A stretch of DNA of 64,000 nt, taken from assembly GCA_028708945.1 (NCBI GenBank), contig JAQVXV010000007.1, positions 1 to 64,000 of the forward strand, given 5' to 3'. The stretch is from Bacilli bacterium (lineage in GTDB: Bacteria > Bacillota_I > Bacilli_A > RF39 > UBA660). Positions 16,460 to 26,253 of this stretch are shown one piece after another (positions within the stretch are counted from its first letter, which is position 1; the number at the start of each line of letters is the position of its first letter). The translations under genes were made by a program, and so were the position numbers. The notes under the pieces are model-generated. The model was not told the DNA's origin and did not search any database. It worked only from the letters and a program-made list of their open reading frames with translations.

Positions 16460-17791
16460 ATGAATTATTTGACCTATCGAGAAAAATATAAACAATTTAT
16501 ATATGAAAGTTTTAATGTTTCTGAAAATGAGACTGAATTGATAATAACTTACAAATTTGTTATTCCTAATTTAGAAGAATTTAATCCATCGATTAAAATA
16601 TTAAAAAGTGATATTACTAATAAAAAATTGGATTATAAATATATAGATTATTTAGCGTTCAATATTGGATTAGTAGAACTAATAAGTTATTGGAAATGCG
16701 TTTGTTCTAAAGAAATTATTGTTAAATGTGGATATTTAGATAAAAATCAAAAAAATTGGTTTAAAAAACTTTACTTTTATGGTTTAGGAGAATTCTTTTA
16801 CACTAATAATATCGAAGTTGATATCGATAATTTTGTTGATATAAAAACAGATAATAATAAATTAGAAGTAGAAACTAATTACCAAGGTGAAGGTAATTTA
16901 ATCTTAGTTGGCGGTGGTAAGGATTCGGTTGTATCAATGGAATTATTAAAAGGAAATCCTAACTCCATAATGATGGTTAATCCTAAAAAGACAATGTTAT
17001 ATTGTGTTGATGTAGCAGGTTATAAGGATATAACATCTATTACTAGAGTAATAGATAAAAAATTAATTGAATTAAATAAACAGGGTTTTTTAAATGGTCA
17101 TACTCCTTTCAGTGCCCTTCTTGCATTTACAAGTTTCTTAGTAGCATATTTGAAAAACAAAAAATATATTGTGTTATCAAATGAATCAAGTGCAAATGAG
17201 GGTAATGTAGTTGGTAATACAGTTAATCATCAATACTCTAAATCTTATGAATTTGAAAATGATTTCAATTATTATGTAGACAATTATTTTCAAATTGATA
17301 TAAAATACTTTAGTTTTTTAAGACCATTAAACGAATTACAGATAGCTCATATTTTTTCAAAGTACAAAAAATATCATAATGTATTTAAAAGTTGTAATGT
17401 TGGAAGTAAAAAAGAACCATGGGAATGGTGCTGTAATTGTTCGAAATGTTTGTTTGTATATATAATTTTAAATCCTTTTTTAGAAGAACAAGAAATGATA
17501 AATATGTTTGGTGAAAATTTGTTAGACAAAGATTCTTTATTAGAGGTATTTAAACAATTAATTGGGGATTCGGAAAACAAACCATTTGATTGTGTTGGTA
17601 CTTTTGAGGAAATAAATTATGCTTTAAAATTAAGTATAAAAAAACAAGATAAATTACCATATCTACTAAATTACTATTATCAAAATCATAGTTTGATAAT
17701 TTATGAAAATTTATTAAATAGATTTAATAATAGTCATAATTTAGAACCTTATTTTTTAAATATAATAAGAGGTGCTTTAGATGAAAAATAA
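16460..17791 (+). CDS. murL: MurL-type UDP-MurNAc-L-Ala-L-Glu epimerase
   Basis: 443 residues from the ATG at 16460, served by AAAGGAGG; the frame extends back into the T-box terminator, which rules out earlier starts. It shows a PP-loop-like GEGNLILVGGGKDSVVSMELL (~residues 145-165), LSNESSANEGN (~240) and a Cys-rich block EPWEWCCNCSKCLFVY (~315-330). I associate this combination with MurL, which epimerises the terminal L-Glu of UDP-MurNAc-L-Ala-L-Glu to D-Glu using ATP. It replaces glutamate racemase plus the usual D-Glu-adding MurD. The start of a MurD2-like ligase overlaps its end by 11 bp, exactly the known partner pair. Confidence 0.82.
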   Translation: MNYLTYREKYKQFIYESFNVSENETELIITYKFVIPNLEEFNPSIKILKSDITNKKLDYKYIDYLAFNIGLVELISYWKCVCSKEIIVKCGYLDKNQKNWFKKLYFYGLGEFFYTNNIEVDIDNFVDIKTDNNKLEVETNYQGEGNLILVGGGKDSVVSMELLKGNPNSIMMVNPKKTMLYCVDVAGYKDITSITRVIDKKLIELNKQGFLNGHTPFSALLAFTSFLVAYLKNKKYIVLSNESSANEGNVVGNTVNHQYSKSYEFENDFNYYVDNYFQIDIKYFSFLRPLNELQIAHIFSKYKKYHNVFKSCNVGSKKEPWEWCCNCSKCLFVYIILNPFLEEQEMINMFGENLLDKDSLLEVFKQLIGDSENKPFDCVGTFEEINYALKLSIKKQDKLPYLLNYYYQNHSLIIYENLLNRFNNSHNLEPYFLNIIRGALDEK

Positions 17792-19094
17792 AATAATCGA
17801 GTATTTAAAAGATAAAAATATTTTAATTCTAGGTTTTGGTAAAGAAGGTCGTTCGACATATAATTTTATAAGAAAAAATTCGGATTGTTTTTTAACTGTA
17901 TTTGATGAATATGAAATAAAAGATAAACCCGAAGAAATAAATACAAAGTATATAGTTGAAAAATTAAATAAAGAAATTTTAGAAAAATATGATTTAATTA
18001 TTAAAAGTCCAGGAATATCTTTAAAAAATATCGATACTCAAGGACTTAATATAAGTTCACAATTACAATTAATTTTGATGGTTGCAAAAGATAATATCAT
18101 TGGTATTACAGGGACAAAAGGAAAATCCACAACATCATCTCTAATGTATAAAGTTATTAAAGATCAATACGAAAATACCTTTTTACTAGGGAATATTGGC
18201 ATTCCAATATTAGATTATATTGACTCATTTAATGATAAATCTAAATTAGTAATTGAGCTTTCTTGTCATCAGCTCGAGTATGTAACCTATTCGCCACATA
18301 TTAGTATAATATTAAATCTTTTTAAAGAACATTTAGATTTTTATAAAGATGTAGAAAGTTATTATGAAGCTAAAATGAATATTACAAAATTTCAAAATGA
18401 AAATGATTATTTATTTTATAACTTTAATAATAATACTTTAAAAGATTACGTAAATAAACTAGAAAACAATAATGCTAAGATAGGAATAGGAAAAGATATT
18501 TATATTAAAGATGATTATGTTGAATCTGATAAAAAATTATATAACATCAGTAATAAAAGAAATATTGTTGGAGACCATAATTTAGAAAACATAATGTTTA
18601 TATTAGGTGTTTCTGATTTATTAAATTTAGATATGGAAATAGTATCAAAATCAATAGAAGAATTTCAACCACTTGAGCATCGTATGGAGTTAGTAGGAAC
18701 ATTTGATAATATTATTTATTACAATGATTCAATAGCAACAATTCCAGAGGCTACTATAAATTGTGTTGAAACTTTAAAAATTGTCGACACTTTAATATTA
18801 GGTGGAAATGACCGATCCTTGGATTATAAAAATTTGATTGAATATTTAAAAAAATCAAATATAAGCAATATAATTTGTTTACCAAAAACAGGACATGATA
18901 TAGCCGTATATCTTGAAGATTATAAAAAAGTGTATATAGTAGACAACTTAGAAGAAGCAATTGAAATTAGTAAAAGAGTTACAGAAAAAAACAAAATATG
19001 TGCTCTTTCTCCAGCAGCATCTAGTTATGGATACTTTAAAAATTTTGAGGAAAGAGGAAAAATATATAAAGAATTAGTGAGGAGAAAAAAATGA
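17781..19094 (+). CDS. murD2: MurD2-like UDP-MurNAc-L-Ala--L-glutamate ligase
   Basis: 437 residues. N-terminal Rossmann-like LGFGKEGRSTYNFI, ATP-binding IGITGTKGKSTTSSLM (~residues 108-123), LSCHQLEYV with LNLFKEHLDFY (~160-190), then EPLEHRME-like and YYNDSIATIPEA (~300-330) of the Mur ligase C-domain. The family is clear. The variant ELSCHQ in place of the usual ELSSFQ of MurD, plus the adjacent murL, points to MurD2, which adds L-Glu rather than D-Glu to UDP-MurNAc-L-Ala. It acts in the cytoplasm in peptidoglycan precursor synthesis. RBS GAGGTG lies inside murL. Whether an ordinary murD exists elsewhere is unknown. Confidence 0.82.
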   Translation: MKNKIIEYLKDKNILILGFGKEGRSTYNFIRKNSDCFLTVFDEYEIKDKPEEINTKYIVEKLNKEILEKYDLIIKSPGISLKNIDTQGLNISSQLQLILMVAKDNIIGITGTKGKSTTSSLMYKVIKDQYENTFLLGNIGIPILDYIDSFNDKSKLVIELSCHQLEYVTYSPHISIILNLFKEHLDFYKDVESYYEAKMNITKFQNENDYLFYNFNNNTLKDYVNKLENNNAKIGIGKDIYIKDDYVESDKKLYNISNKRNIVGDHNLENIMFILGVSDLLNLDMEIVSKSIEEFQPLEHRMELVGTFDNIIYYNDSIATIPEATINCVETLKIVDTLILGGNDRSLDYKNLIEYLKKSNISNIICLPKTGHDIAVYLEDYKKVYIVDNLEEAIEISKRVTEKNKICALSPAASSYGYFKNFEERGKIYKELVRRKK

Positions 19095-20365
19095 TTGATA
19101 TAAAATTAATAAGAGAAAATAAAGAATTAGTAAAAGAAAACATCAAAAAAAAATTTCAAGATCAAAAATTAGCAATTGTCGATGAAATTGAAACCTTAGA
19201 TATTGAATTTCGTAAATATAAGGCAGAAGGGGACGTTTTAAGGGCTTTAAAAAATGCTAAAAGTGCAGAAATTGGAAATTTAATGCGCGATAAAAAAATT
19301 GATGAAGCTAATGCTTTAAAAAAAGAAATAGCAGAATATGCAGACAAGATATTGTTGCTCGATAAACAAGAAGAAGAATTAAGTGTATTAATTAAGGAAA
19401 AAATGATGATTATCCCAAATATTATAGACGAAAGTGTTCCAATCGGAAAAGATGATAGTGAAAATGTTGAAGTTAAAAAATATGGAGAACCAGTTATACC
19501 AGAATATGAAATACCACATCATGCTGATATCTTAGAAAAAATTAATGGTTTAGATAAAGATAGTTCAGCAAGAACATCTGGATATGGATTTTATTATTTG
19601 ATGGGAAATGTAGCGAGATTACATTCAGCAATGTTGAGTTATGCTAGAGATTTTATGATTGAAAAAGGTTTTACTTATTGTATACCACCTTTTATGATAA
19701 GAGGAGATGTAGTAACTGGTGTAATGAGTTTTACAGAAATGGAAGCAATGATGTATAAAATAGAAGGTGAAGACTTATACCTAATTGGTACTAGTGAACA
19801 CTCTATGATTGGTAAATATAAAGATCAAATTGTTAAAGAAGAGGAATTACCAATTGCATTGACATCGTATTCTCCATGTTTTAGAAAAGAAGTTGGTGCT
19901 CATGGATTAGAAGAACGAGGAATTTATCGAGTTCACCAATTTGAAAAACAAGAAATGGTTGTTTTATGTAAAGAAGAAGATGCTATGGACTGGTATGATA
20001 AAATGTGGAGTTATACTGTTGAATTATTTAGAAATCTAGATATACCTCTAAGAACTCTTGAATGTTGTAGTGGTGATTTAGCAGATTTAAAAGTTAAAAG
20101 TTGTGATGTTGAAGCTTGGAGTCCAAGACAAAAGAAATATTATGAAGTAGGAAGTTGTTCTACTTTAGGAGAAGCCCAAGCAAGAAGATTAGGAATTAGA
20201 ACTAAAGGTGAAGATGGCACATATTATGTGAATACATTAAATAATACGGTATTAGCAAGTCCAAGAGGATTAATAGCATTTGTCGAAAATAATTACAATG
20301 CTGATGGAACTATAAATATACCTCTAGTTTTAAGACCATATATGGGTGGACTTGAAAAAATATAA
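19091..20365 (+). CDS. serS: Seryl-tRNA synthetase
   Basis: 424 residues; the start overlaps the murD2 stop (ATGA) after a GGAG inside murD2. The N-terminal long helical hairpin (residues ~28-100) that grips the tRNA-Ser variable arm is present. Class II motifs follow: SFTEMEAM and LIGTSEHSMIG, CFRKEVGAHGLEERGIYRVHQFEK (motif 2, ~residues 260-285) and NNTVLASPRGLIAFVENN (motif 3, ~380-397). It charges tRNA-Ser with serine. Control by the upstream T-box through murL and murD2 is expected. Confidence 0.97.
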   Translation: MIDIKLIRENKELVKENIKKKFQDQKLAIVDEIETLDIEFRKYKAEGDVLRALKNAKSAEIGNLMRDKKIDEANALKKEIAEYADKILLLDKQEEELSVLIKEKMMIIPNIIDESVPIGKDDSENVEVKKYGEPVIPEYEIPHHADILEKINGLDKDSSARTSGYGFYYLMGNVARLHSAMLSYARDFMIEKGFTYCIPPFMIRGDVVTGVMSFTEMEAMMYKIEGEDLYLIGTSEHSMIGKYKDQIVKEEELPIALTSYSPCFRKEVGAHGLEERGIYRVHQFEKQEMVVLCKEEDAMDWYDKMWSYTVELFRNLDIPLRTLECCSGDLADLKVKSCDVEAWSPRQKKYYEVGSCSTLGEAQARRLGIRTKGEDGTYYVNTLNNTVLASPRGLIAFVENNYNADGTINIPLVLRPYMGGLEKI

Positions 20366-20389
20366 AAGTAGTAATTACTACTTTTTTTG
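20365..20389 (+). terminator. Terminator of the murL-murD2-serS operon
   Basis: AAAGTAGTAATTACTACTTT palindrome just after the serS stop, followed by T's. Confidence 0.8.
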
Positions 20390-20418
20390 TTTATTTTCAT
20401 AACTAAATTCCTATTATT

Positions 20419-20428
20419 ATGTTATAAT
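20419..20428 (+). promoter_or_regulatory. Extended -10 promoter of dusB
   Basis: ATGTTATAAT, TATAAT at 20423-20428, 19 nt before the ATG; RBS AGAGGGA. Confidence 0.6.
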
Positions 20429-20447
20429 TGTTAGATAGAGGGATATA

Positions 20448-21431
20448 ATGTTTACAATCGGAAATGTTTTAATCAAAAATCGTGTTGTTTTAGCACCTAT
20501 GGCCGGTATTTGTAATAATGCTTTTAGAACCATTATAAAAGAAATGGGCTGTGGGTTAATATATGCTGAAATGGTAAGTGATAAAGCAATTAGTTACGAA
20601 TCTAAAAAAACACTGGATATGCTTTATATGACTGAAGAAGAAAGACCAATATCACAACAAATATTTGGAAGTGATAAAGATTCTTTTGTTAAAGCAGCAA
20701 AATATATTGAAGAAAACATGAAACCAGATATTATAGATATCAATATGGGATGCCCTGTTCCTAAAGTAGCGATATCTTCACAGGCTGGAAGTGCCTTGTT
20801 AAAAAGCCCAGAAAAGGTGTATGATATAGTAAAATCTGTTGTAGAAACAGTTAAAATTCCAGTTACTGTTAAAATTAGAAGTGGTTGGGATGGTAAAAGT
20901 ATCAATGCAGTTGAAATAGCGCAAATATGTGAAAAAGCGGGCGCAAGTGCTATTGCAATTCATCCTAGAACAAAAAGTCAAGGTTACGAAGGTAAATCCG
21001 ATTGGAATATAATAAAAAAAGTAAAAGAAAATGTTAATATTCCGGTTATTGGAAATGGTGATATTCGTACTTGTTTCGATGCTAAAAAAATGATCGATGA
21101 AACTGGTTGTGATGCTGTGATGATAGGAAGAGGAGTATTAGGAAATCCTTGGATAATAAAAGAGTGTATTGATTATTTAGAACATGATATATTGCCAACT
21201 AAAATTACAATAGAAGAAAAAATTGAAATGATAAAAAAACATATTTCAAAATTAGAGACAACAAAAGATGAAAAAAGAGCTATACTTGAAATAAGAAGTC
21301 ATGTCATTTGGTATTTAAAAGGAATGCCTAATGTTAATAAATTAAAACAAGAAATATTTAAATCAAAAAAAGTTGAAGAAATTCTTAACTTATTAAATAA
21401 TTACAAGGAGGAGAAAAATGGTAAAGTTTAA
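20448..21431 (+). CDS. dusB: tRNA-dihydrouridine synthase (DusB family)
   Basis: 327 residues, an FMN-dependent TIM barrel. VVLAPMAGICNNAFR, DINMGCPVPKVAISSQAGSAL with the catalytic Cys (~residue 101), VTVKIRSGWD, AIAIHPRTKSQGYEGKSDW and VIGNGDI...MIGRGVLGNPWII fit the Dus family. It reduces specific uridines in tRNA D-loops to dihydrouridine. It leads an operon with an RDD membrane protein and lysS. Its last 14 bases overlap the RDD gene, whose AAGGAGGAG lies within dusB. dusB upstream of lysS is a familiar arrangement in Bacilli. Confidence 0.93.
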   Translation: MFTIGNVLIKNRVVLAPMAGICNNAFRTIIKEMGCGLIYAEMVSDKAISYESKKTLDMLYMTEEERPISQQIFGSDKDSFVKAAKYIEENMKPDIIDINMGCPVPKVAISSQAGSALLKSPEKVYDIVKSVVETVKIPVTVKIRSGWDGKSINAVEIAQICEKAGASAIAIHPRTKSQGYEGKSDWNIIKKVKENVNIPVIGNGDIRTCFDAKKMIDETGCDAVMIGRGVLGNPWIIKECIDYLEHDILPTKITIEEKIEMIKKHISKLETTKDEKRAILEIRSHVIWYLKGMPNVNKLKQEIFKSKKVEEILNLLNNYKEEKNGKV

Positions 21432-22005
21432 AACTAGAGCGATAGCGTATATAATTGATATAGTAATATTATCTATTATTGTTTCGTTAGTACAAGCAGT
21501 AATTCCTAAAAGTAGTAATCACGAAAATTTGCTAAAAGAATTAGAAGAAGTACAAGAAAAAGTAATAAAAAACGAAATAACTGTCGATAAATATATTAAT
21601 CAAACAATTGATATAAATTATCAATTATCAAAAGAAAATGTTATTTATGTAGTTATCGATATTATATTTATTTTATTATATTTTGTTATATTGCCATTTT
21701 ATAATGATGGCGCAACTATTGGAAAACGGAAATGTGGCATAAAAGTTGTTGGAGTTAATAAAGATCTTACAATCAATGATCTTATTATCAGAAATTTTAT
21801 TATTAATGGTTTATTACAAATGCTATTGTCTTTATCAGTGTTATATATACTACCAAGTACATCGTATTTTTTAGTAACAATATTCCTAAGTTTAGGACAA
21901 TTTATATTGTTGATTGTAACAATTGCATTTATGTTAAAAAGCAAAGATGGTAGAGGTCTTCAAGATATTTGGACTAATACTAAAATTATAGAGGTGAAAG
22001 AATGA
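21418..22005 (+). CDS. RDD family membrane protein
   Basis: 195 residues. The opening [19 protein letters not shown] carries the Arg and Asp of the RDD family in the first membrane helix. Two to three further hydrophobic segments follow (~residues 75-100, 120-145, 150-175), with [15 protein letters not shown] between them, also typical. Function is unknown; some family members are Na+/H+ antiporters or accessory membrane proteins. It sits between dusB and lysS and overlaps both (14 bp and 4 bp), so it is co-translated with housekeeping genes. Confidence 0.85.
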   Translation: MVKFKTRAIAYIIDIVILSIIVSLVQAVIPKSSNHENLLKELEEVQEKVIKNEITVDKYINQTIDINYQLSKENVIYVVIDIIFILLYFVILPFYNDGATIGKRKCGIKVVGVNKDLTINDLIIRNFIINGLLQMLLSLSVLYILPSTSYFLVTIFLSLGQFILLIVTIAFMLKSKDGRGLQDIWTNTKIIEVKE

Positions 22006-23480
22006 GAGAATTTACAGAACAAGAATTAGTAAGAAGAGAAAAAGTAGAAAAGTTAAGAAGTTTAGGAGTTGATCCTTTTGGAAATCGTATTGATTTGACA
22101 AGTGATTCAAAACAAATAAAGGAAAAACATTTAGAAAAAAGTAAAGAAGAATTAGAAGAAATAAAAGATAATGTTTTAATTGCAGGTCGTATTATGACTA
22201 AACGTCGTAGTGGAAAGACTGGATTTATGCATATTCAAGATAAATTTGGTCAAATTCAAGTTTATGTTCGTAAAGATAATATAGGCGAAGAAAATTATGA
22301 AATATTTAAGGATTCTGATTTGGGAGATATTATAGCAATCGAAGGATATGTATTTAAGACAAATACTGGTGAATTAAGTGTTCATGCTAACAAATATATC
22401 CATTTAGTAAAGGCTTTAAAGCCACTTCCTGAAAAATTTCATGGATTATCAGATGTTGAAGAAAGATTTAGAAGAAGATATGTTGATTTAATTGTGAATG
22501 AAGAAGCAAGAAAAGTTGCTTTTGCAAGACCAAAAATAATTCGTTCTATTCAACATTATTTAGATAATTTAGGATATGTTGAAGTTGAAACTCCAGTACT
22601 AGGGTCTATTTTAGGAGGGGCTGCAGCAAGACCTTTCGTAACGCATCATAATGCTTTAGATATGGAATTTTACTTAAGAATAGCAACCGAATTACCTTTA
22701 AAAAGACTTTTAGTTGGTGGAATGGATGCTGTATATGAAATAGGCAGATTATTTAGGAATGAAGGAATGGATAGAAATCATAATCCAGAATTTACTACAA
22801 TTGAAGTATATAAGGCATATAGTGATTTAGAAGGTATGATGGATTTAACTGAAAACATAATTGGACAAGTAGCAATGGATGTTTTAGGAACCTATGACAT
22901 TAAGTGGAAAGGTTATGATATAAGCTTAAAACCAAAGTTTAAACGACTTCATATGGTAGATGGTATTAAGGAAAAAACTGGAATAAATTTCTTTGATAAC
23001 ATGTCTTTTGAAGATGCTAAAAAATTAGCAAACGAACATGATATCCATGTTGAAGAACATTTTTTATACGGACATATTGTTAATGCTTTCTATGAAAAAT
23101 ATGTAGAAGAGACAATTATTGATCCTACTTTTGTATATGGTCATCCGGTTGAAATAAGTCCTTTAGCAAGAAAGAGTAAAGATCCAAGATTTACAGAAAG
23201 ATTCGAATTGTTTATAGTAGGTAGTGAATACGCTAATGCATTTACTGAATTAAATGATCCAATTGATCAATATGAAAGATTTGAAAATCAAATTAAAGAA
23301 AAAGAACTAGGAAATGAAGAAGCTAATGAAATGGATATTGATTTTGTTGAAGCTTTAGAATACGGTATGCCTCCAGCAGGTGGTATGGGAATGGGAATTG
23401 ACCGATTAGTAATGATGATTACTAATAGTGAGAGCATTCGTGAAGTTATATTATTCCCTCATATGAAAAATAAGAATTAA
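22002..23480 (+). CDS. lysS: Lysyl-tRNA synthetase, class II
   Basis: 492 residues. An OB-fold anticodon-binding domain (~residues 55-145, [23 protein letters not shown]) precedes the catalytic core. Motif 2 is [19 protein letters not shown] (~245-263) and motif 3 is [15 protein letters not shown] (~462-476). It charges tRNA-Lys. The ATG overlaps the RDD stop, and the TAA overlaps the next ATG (TAATG), so the operon continues into a phosphatase gene. Confidence 0.97.
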   Translation: MREFTEQELVRREKVEKLRSLGVDPFGNRIDLTSDSKQIKEKHLEKSKEELEEIKDNVLIAGRIMTKRRSGKTGFMHIQDKFGQIQVYVRKDNIGEENYEIFKDSDLGDIIAIEGYVFKTNTGELSVHANKYIHLVKALKPLPEKFHGLSDVEERFRRRYVDLIVNEEARKVAFARPKIIRSIQHYLDNLGYVEVETPVLGSILGGAAARPFVTHHNALDMEFYLRIATELPLKRLLVGGMDAVYEIGRLFRNEGMDRNHNPEFTTIEVYKAYSDLEGMMDLTENIIGQVAMDVLGTYDIKWKGYDISLKPKFKRLHMVDGIKEKTGINFFDNMSFEDAKKLANEHDIHVEEHFLYGHIVNAFYEKYVEETIIDPTFVYGHPVEISPLARKSKDPRFTERFELFIVGSEYANAFTELNDPIDQYERFENQIKEKELGNEEANEMDIDFVEALEYGMPPAGGMGMGIDRLVMMITNSESIREVILFPHMKNKN

Positions 23481-24013
23481 TGAAAATATATCTTATTAGA
23501 CATGGCAAAACAGAAGTCAATGCAGGTAATCAACTACAAGGAAGAATAAATAATGGTTTAAATGATGAGGGAATAAAACAATGTATAGATTTAAGAGAAA
23601 AGTTGAAAGATAAAAGTATTGACTTAATAATCAGTTCTCCACTTGAAAGATGTAAAAAAACATCAGAAATTTTAAGTGACAATAAAATTCCAATAGTTTA
23701 TAATCAAAAATTAATTGGTAGAGATCATGGTGAATTTACAGGTTTATCGAAACATAAGGTGAATTTAGAGGAATATTGGAATTATTATTTAAATAAAAAA
23801 TATGAAAAAGCAGAAAATATTCAAGATTTATATAATAGGTCAAGAGATTTTTTGCTTGAGTTAAAAGAAAAATATGATAATAAAAAAATAGCAATTGTAA
23901 CACATAGTGGAATAATAAAAGTACTTTATTATTATTTTAATGGAATTCCTGAAGATGGTAATTTTGGAGGAGTTTATATTGAAAATTGTGGTTTTTATGA
24001 ATATGAGATTTAG
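23480..24013 (+). CDS. Histidine phosphatase family protein
   Basis: 177 residues. [14 protein letters not shown] is the RHG phosphohistidine motif, SPLERCKKTSEIL follows, and VTHSGIIKVLYY supplies the second catalytic His. It belongs to the phosphoglycerate mutase/acid phosphatase superfamily. The small size suggests a broad phosphatase (CobC/PhoE type) rather than a glycolytic mutase, but the substrate cannot be read from sequence. It overlaps lysS by one base and lies 8 bp before ackA. Confidence 0.88.
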   Translation: MKIYLIRHGKTEVNAGNQLQGRINNGLNDEGIKQCIDLREKLKDKSIDLIISSPLERCKKTSEILSDNKIPIVYNQKLIGRDHGEFTGLSKHKVNLEEYWNYYLNKKYEKAENIQDLYNRSRDFLLELKEKYDNKKIAIVTHSGIIKVLYYYFNGIPEDGNFGGVYIENCGFYEYEI

Positions 24014-24021
24014 GAGGAAAT

Positions 24022-25197
24022 ATGAAAGTTTTATCAGTTAATGCAGGTAGTTCATCATTAAAATTCAAATTATATGAAATGCCTGAAGGAAAGGATTTAA
24101 TTTCCGGAAATTTTGAACGGATTGGTATTGATAATAGTTTTTATACAATTAAAATCAATGGTGAAAAAACAAAAAAAGAGTTATCGTTACCAAACCATAA
24201 AGTGGCTTTTACAAGTTTAGTTGAGGAATTAATTAATAATAATATTGTTGAGTCATTAGAAGAAATAAAAGGTATTGGACATCGAATTGTTCAAGGTGGT
24301 GATTACTTTGATAAAACAGTTGTTATTGATGAAAAAGTAATTGCTAAAATAGAAGAATTTGCTTCTTTAGCGCCGCTACATAATCCGGCGGCTATAATCG
24401 GAATAAGAGCTGCTCAAGAAGTAATACCAAATGCAACACAAACAGCAGTTTTTGATACAGCTTTTCATCAAACAATGAAAGTTGAACAATTTTTATATGG
24501 TTTACCATATGATTGGTATACTAAATATAAGGCAAGAAGATATGGTGCTCATGGAACGAGTCACAAATATGTATCTGAGAGAATAAATGAAATATTAGGT
24601 CGACAAGATATAAAAACAATAATTTGTCATATTGGTAATGGTGCTAGTATAAGTGCAGTAGAAAACGGCAAATGTATTAATACATCAATGGGATTAACGC
24701 CTAATGCTGGTCTTATAATGGGAACTCGTTGCGGTGATATAGATGCAACAATTATTCCATATATTATGGATAAAACAGGACTAAGTATTGAAGAAGTAAC
24801 CAATATTATGAATAAGGAAAGTGGTTTACTAGGAATAAGTGGAATCAGCAGTGATTCAAGAGATATCGAAGAGGGTATAAAAGACGGTAATGAGCGTTGT
24901 GTTTTAGCGCAAAAAATGTATGTTAGAAGAATAATTGATTATATTGCTAAATACTATTTTGAAATGAATGGTGTTGATGCTATTGTATTTACAGCAGGTG
25001 TTGGAGAAAACTCTCTATTGACAAGAGCACAAGTTATTGAAGGATTAGAAGTTATGGGAATTAAACTAAATGGAGAAGCAAATAATAGCAGAGGTAGAGA
25101 AGTAAAAATTACATCAGAAGATTCGAAAATACCATGTTATGTTATTCCGACTGATGAAGAAATAATGATTGCAAAAGATACTTTTGAATTGATTTAA
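24022..25197 (+). CDS. ackA: Acetate kinase
   Basis: 391 residues with the ASKHA-fold signatures: MKVLSVNAGSSSLKF, GHRIVQGGDYF, AVFDTAFHQTM, RRYGAHGTSH, CHIGNGASISAV, SMGLTPNAGLIMGTRCGDID and VFTAGVGENS. It interconverts acetyl phosphate plus ADP with acetate plus ATP, giving substrate-level ATP in fermentation. RBS AGGAGGAA. No pta is adjacent. Last in the dusB-lysS run apart from nrnA, which starts 15 bp on. Confidence 0.97.
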   Translation: MKVLSVNAGSSSLKFKLYEMPEGKDLISGNFERIGIDNSFYTIKINGEKTKKELSLPNHKVAFTSLVEELINNNIVESLEEIKGIGHRIVQGGDYFDKTVVIDEKVIAKIEEFASLAPLHNPAAIIGIRAAQEVIPNATQTAVFDTAFHQTMKVEQFLYGLPYDWYTKYKARRYGAHGTSHKYVSERINEILGRQDIKTIICHIGNGASISAVENGKCINTSMGLTPNAGLIMGTRCGDIDATIIPYIMDKTGLSIEEVTNIMNKESGLLGISGISSDSRDIEEGIKDGNERCVLAQKMYVRRIIDYIAKYYFEMNGVDAIVFTAGVGENSLLTRAQVIEGLEVMGIKLNGEANNSRGREVKITSEDSKIPCYVIPTDEEIMIAKDTFELI

Positions 25198-25212
25198 TAG
25201 AAAGTAGGTATT

Positions 25213-26190
25213 ATGAATATAAAGTGGTTTAGAATATGGATGAAAATAAGAAAATATGACAAAATTGTCATTGCTAGACATGTTGGACCTGATCCAGATG
25301 CACTATCATCGACTATAGCCCTAAGGGATGTTATAAAAAATACTTATCCACACAAAAAAGTGTATGCTATAGGGGCACCCGCATCAAACTTCAAATATAT
25401 TGGTCAATTAGATAGATTTGAAGAAGATATGTACGAAGATTCACTATTAATAGTATTAGATACACCAGATAGAAGAAGAGTCGATGGTGTTAATCCTAAT
25501 CGTTTTGAATACAAAATAAAAATTGATCATCATCCTTTTGTTGAAAAATTTTGCAATATTGAAGCAATTGATTCAACAGCTTCAAGTGCTTGTCAATTAG
25601 TATTAGAGTTTATATTTAATACAAGATTAACTCTTACTAAAGAAGCAGCTGAAAAAATATTTATTGGTATTGTATCTGATACCGATCGATTCTTATTTAG
25701 TTATACGACTCCTAAGACCTTTAAATTAGTGTCAAAGATGATTAAAAAAACAAACATTGAACTTACCGGATTATATGAAGCTTTGTATTTAAGACCAATC
25801 AGAGAAGTAAGATTTCAAGGATATGTAATACACAACATGACAGTAACTGAAAATGGATTCGCATATATTAAAATCGATGATGAGATTTTAAAAGAATATG
25901 GAGTTGATGCTTCAACGGCAGGCAATATGATTAATAACTTTAATTATATAAATGAAGTTTATTCCTGGGCAATGTTTTCGGTGGATAAAAACAATGATGT
26001 TATTAAAGTATCTATTCGTTCTAGAGGTCCGGTTATAAATACAACAGCTGCTAAATATGGTGGCGGTGGTCATGCTATGGCCTCAGGAGCGAGATTGAAA
26101 AATTTTGATGAAGTTGATCTACTAATAGCTGATTTAGATAAGGTATGTACCATATATAATGAGAAATTAAAAGAAATTGATAAATATTAA
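25213..26190 (+). CDS. nrnA: DHH/DHHA1 phosphoesterase, NrnA-like oligoribonuclease/pAp phosphatase
   Basis: 325 residues. DHH motifs: IARHVGPDPDALSS (~residues 19-32), VLDTPDRRRVDG, KIDHHPF (~100-106) and SDTDRFLFSYT. The DHHA1 domain ends in KYGGGGHAMASGARL (~276-290). NrnA degrades short RNAs and dephosphorylates pAp, standing in for Orn in Bacillota. The cyclic-dinucleotide relative GdpP is longer and has PAS/GGDEF-like and membrane parts, absent here. It is the last gene before a terminator. Confidence 0.88.
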   Translation: MNIKWFRIWMKIRKYDKIVIARHVGPDPDALSSTIALRDVIKNTYPHKKVYAIGAPASNFKYIGQLDRFEEDMYEDSLLIVLDTPDRRRVDGVNPNRFEYKIKIDHHPFVEKFCNIEAIDSTASSACQLVLEFIFNTRLTLTKEAAEKIFIGIVSDTDRFLFSYTTPKTFKLVSKMIKKTNIELTGLYEALYLRPIREVRFQGYVIHNMTVTENGFAYIKIDDEILKEYGVDASTAGNMINNFNYINEVYSWAMFSVDKNNDVIKVSIRSRGPVINTTAAKYGGGGHAMASGARLKNFDEVDLLIADLDKVCTIYNEKLKEIDKY

Positions 26191-26200
26191 TTATGATTTA

Positions 26201-26223
26201 GATAACTTTGTTATCTTTTTTTT
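26201..26223 (+). terminator. Terminator after nrnA
   Basis: GATAAC (26201-26206), loop TTT, GTTATC (26210-26215), then a long T-run. Confidence 0.85.
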
Positions 26224-26225
26224 TT

Positions 26226-26235
26226 ATGCTATAAT
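26226..26235 (+). promoter_or_regulatory. Extended -10 promoter of the zincin unit
   Basis: ATGCTATAAT with TATAAT at 26230-26235, starting inside the nrnA terminator T-run and 18 nt before the ATG. Confidence 0.6.
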
Positions 26236-26253
26236 AATCGGTAGGAGGGTACT

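Noticed and set aside
23480..24013. Phosphoglycerate mutase (gpmA)
   Set aside because: At 177 residues it is shorter than dPGM and lacks its extra loops; only the general histidine-phosphatase motifs are seen.
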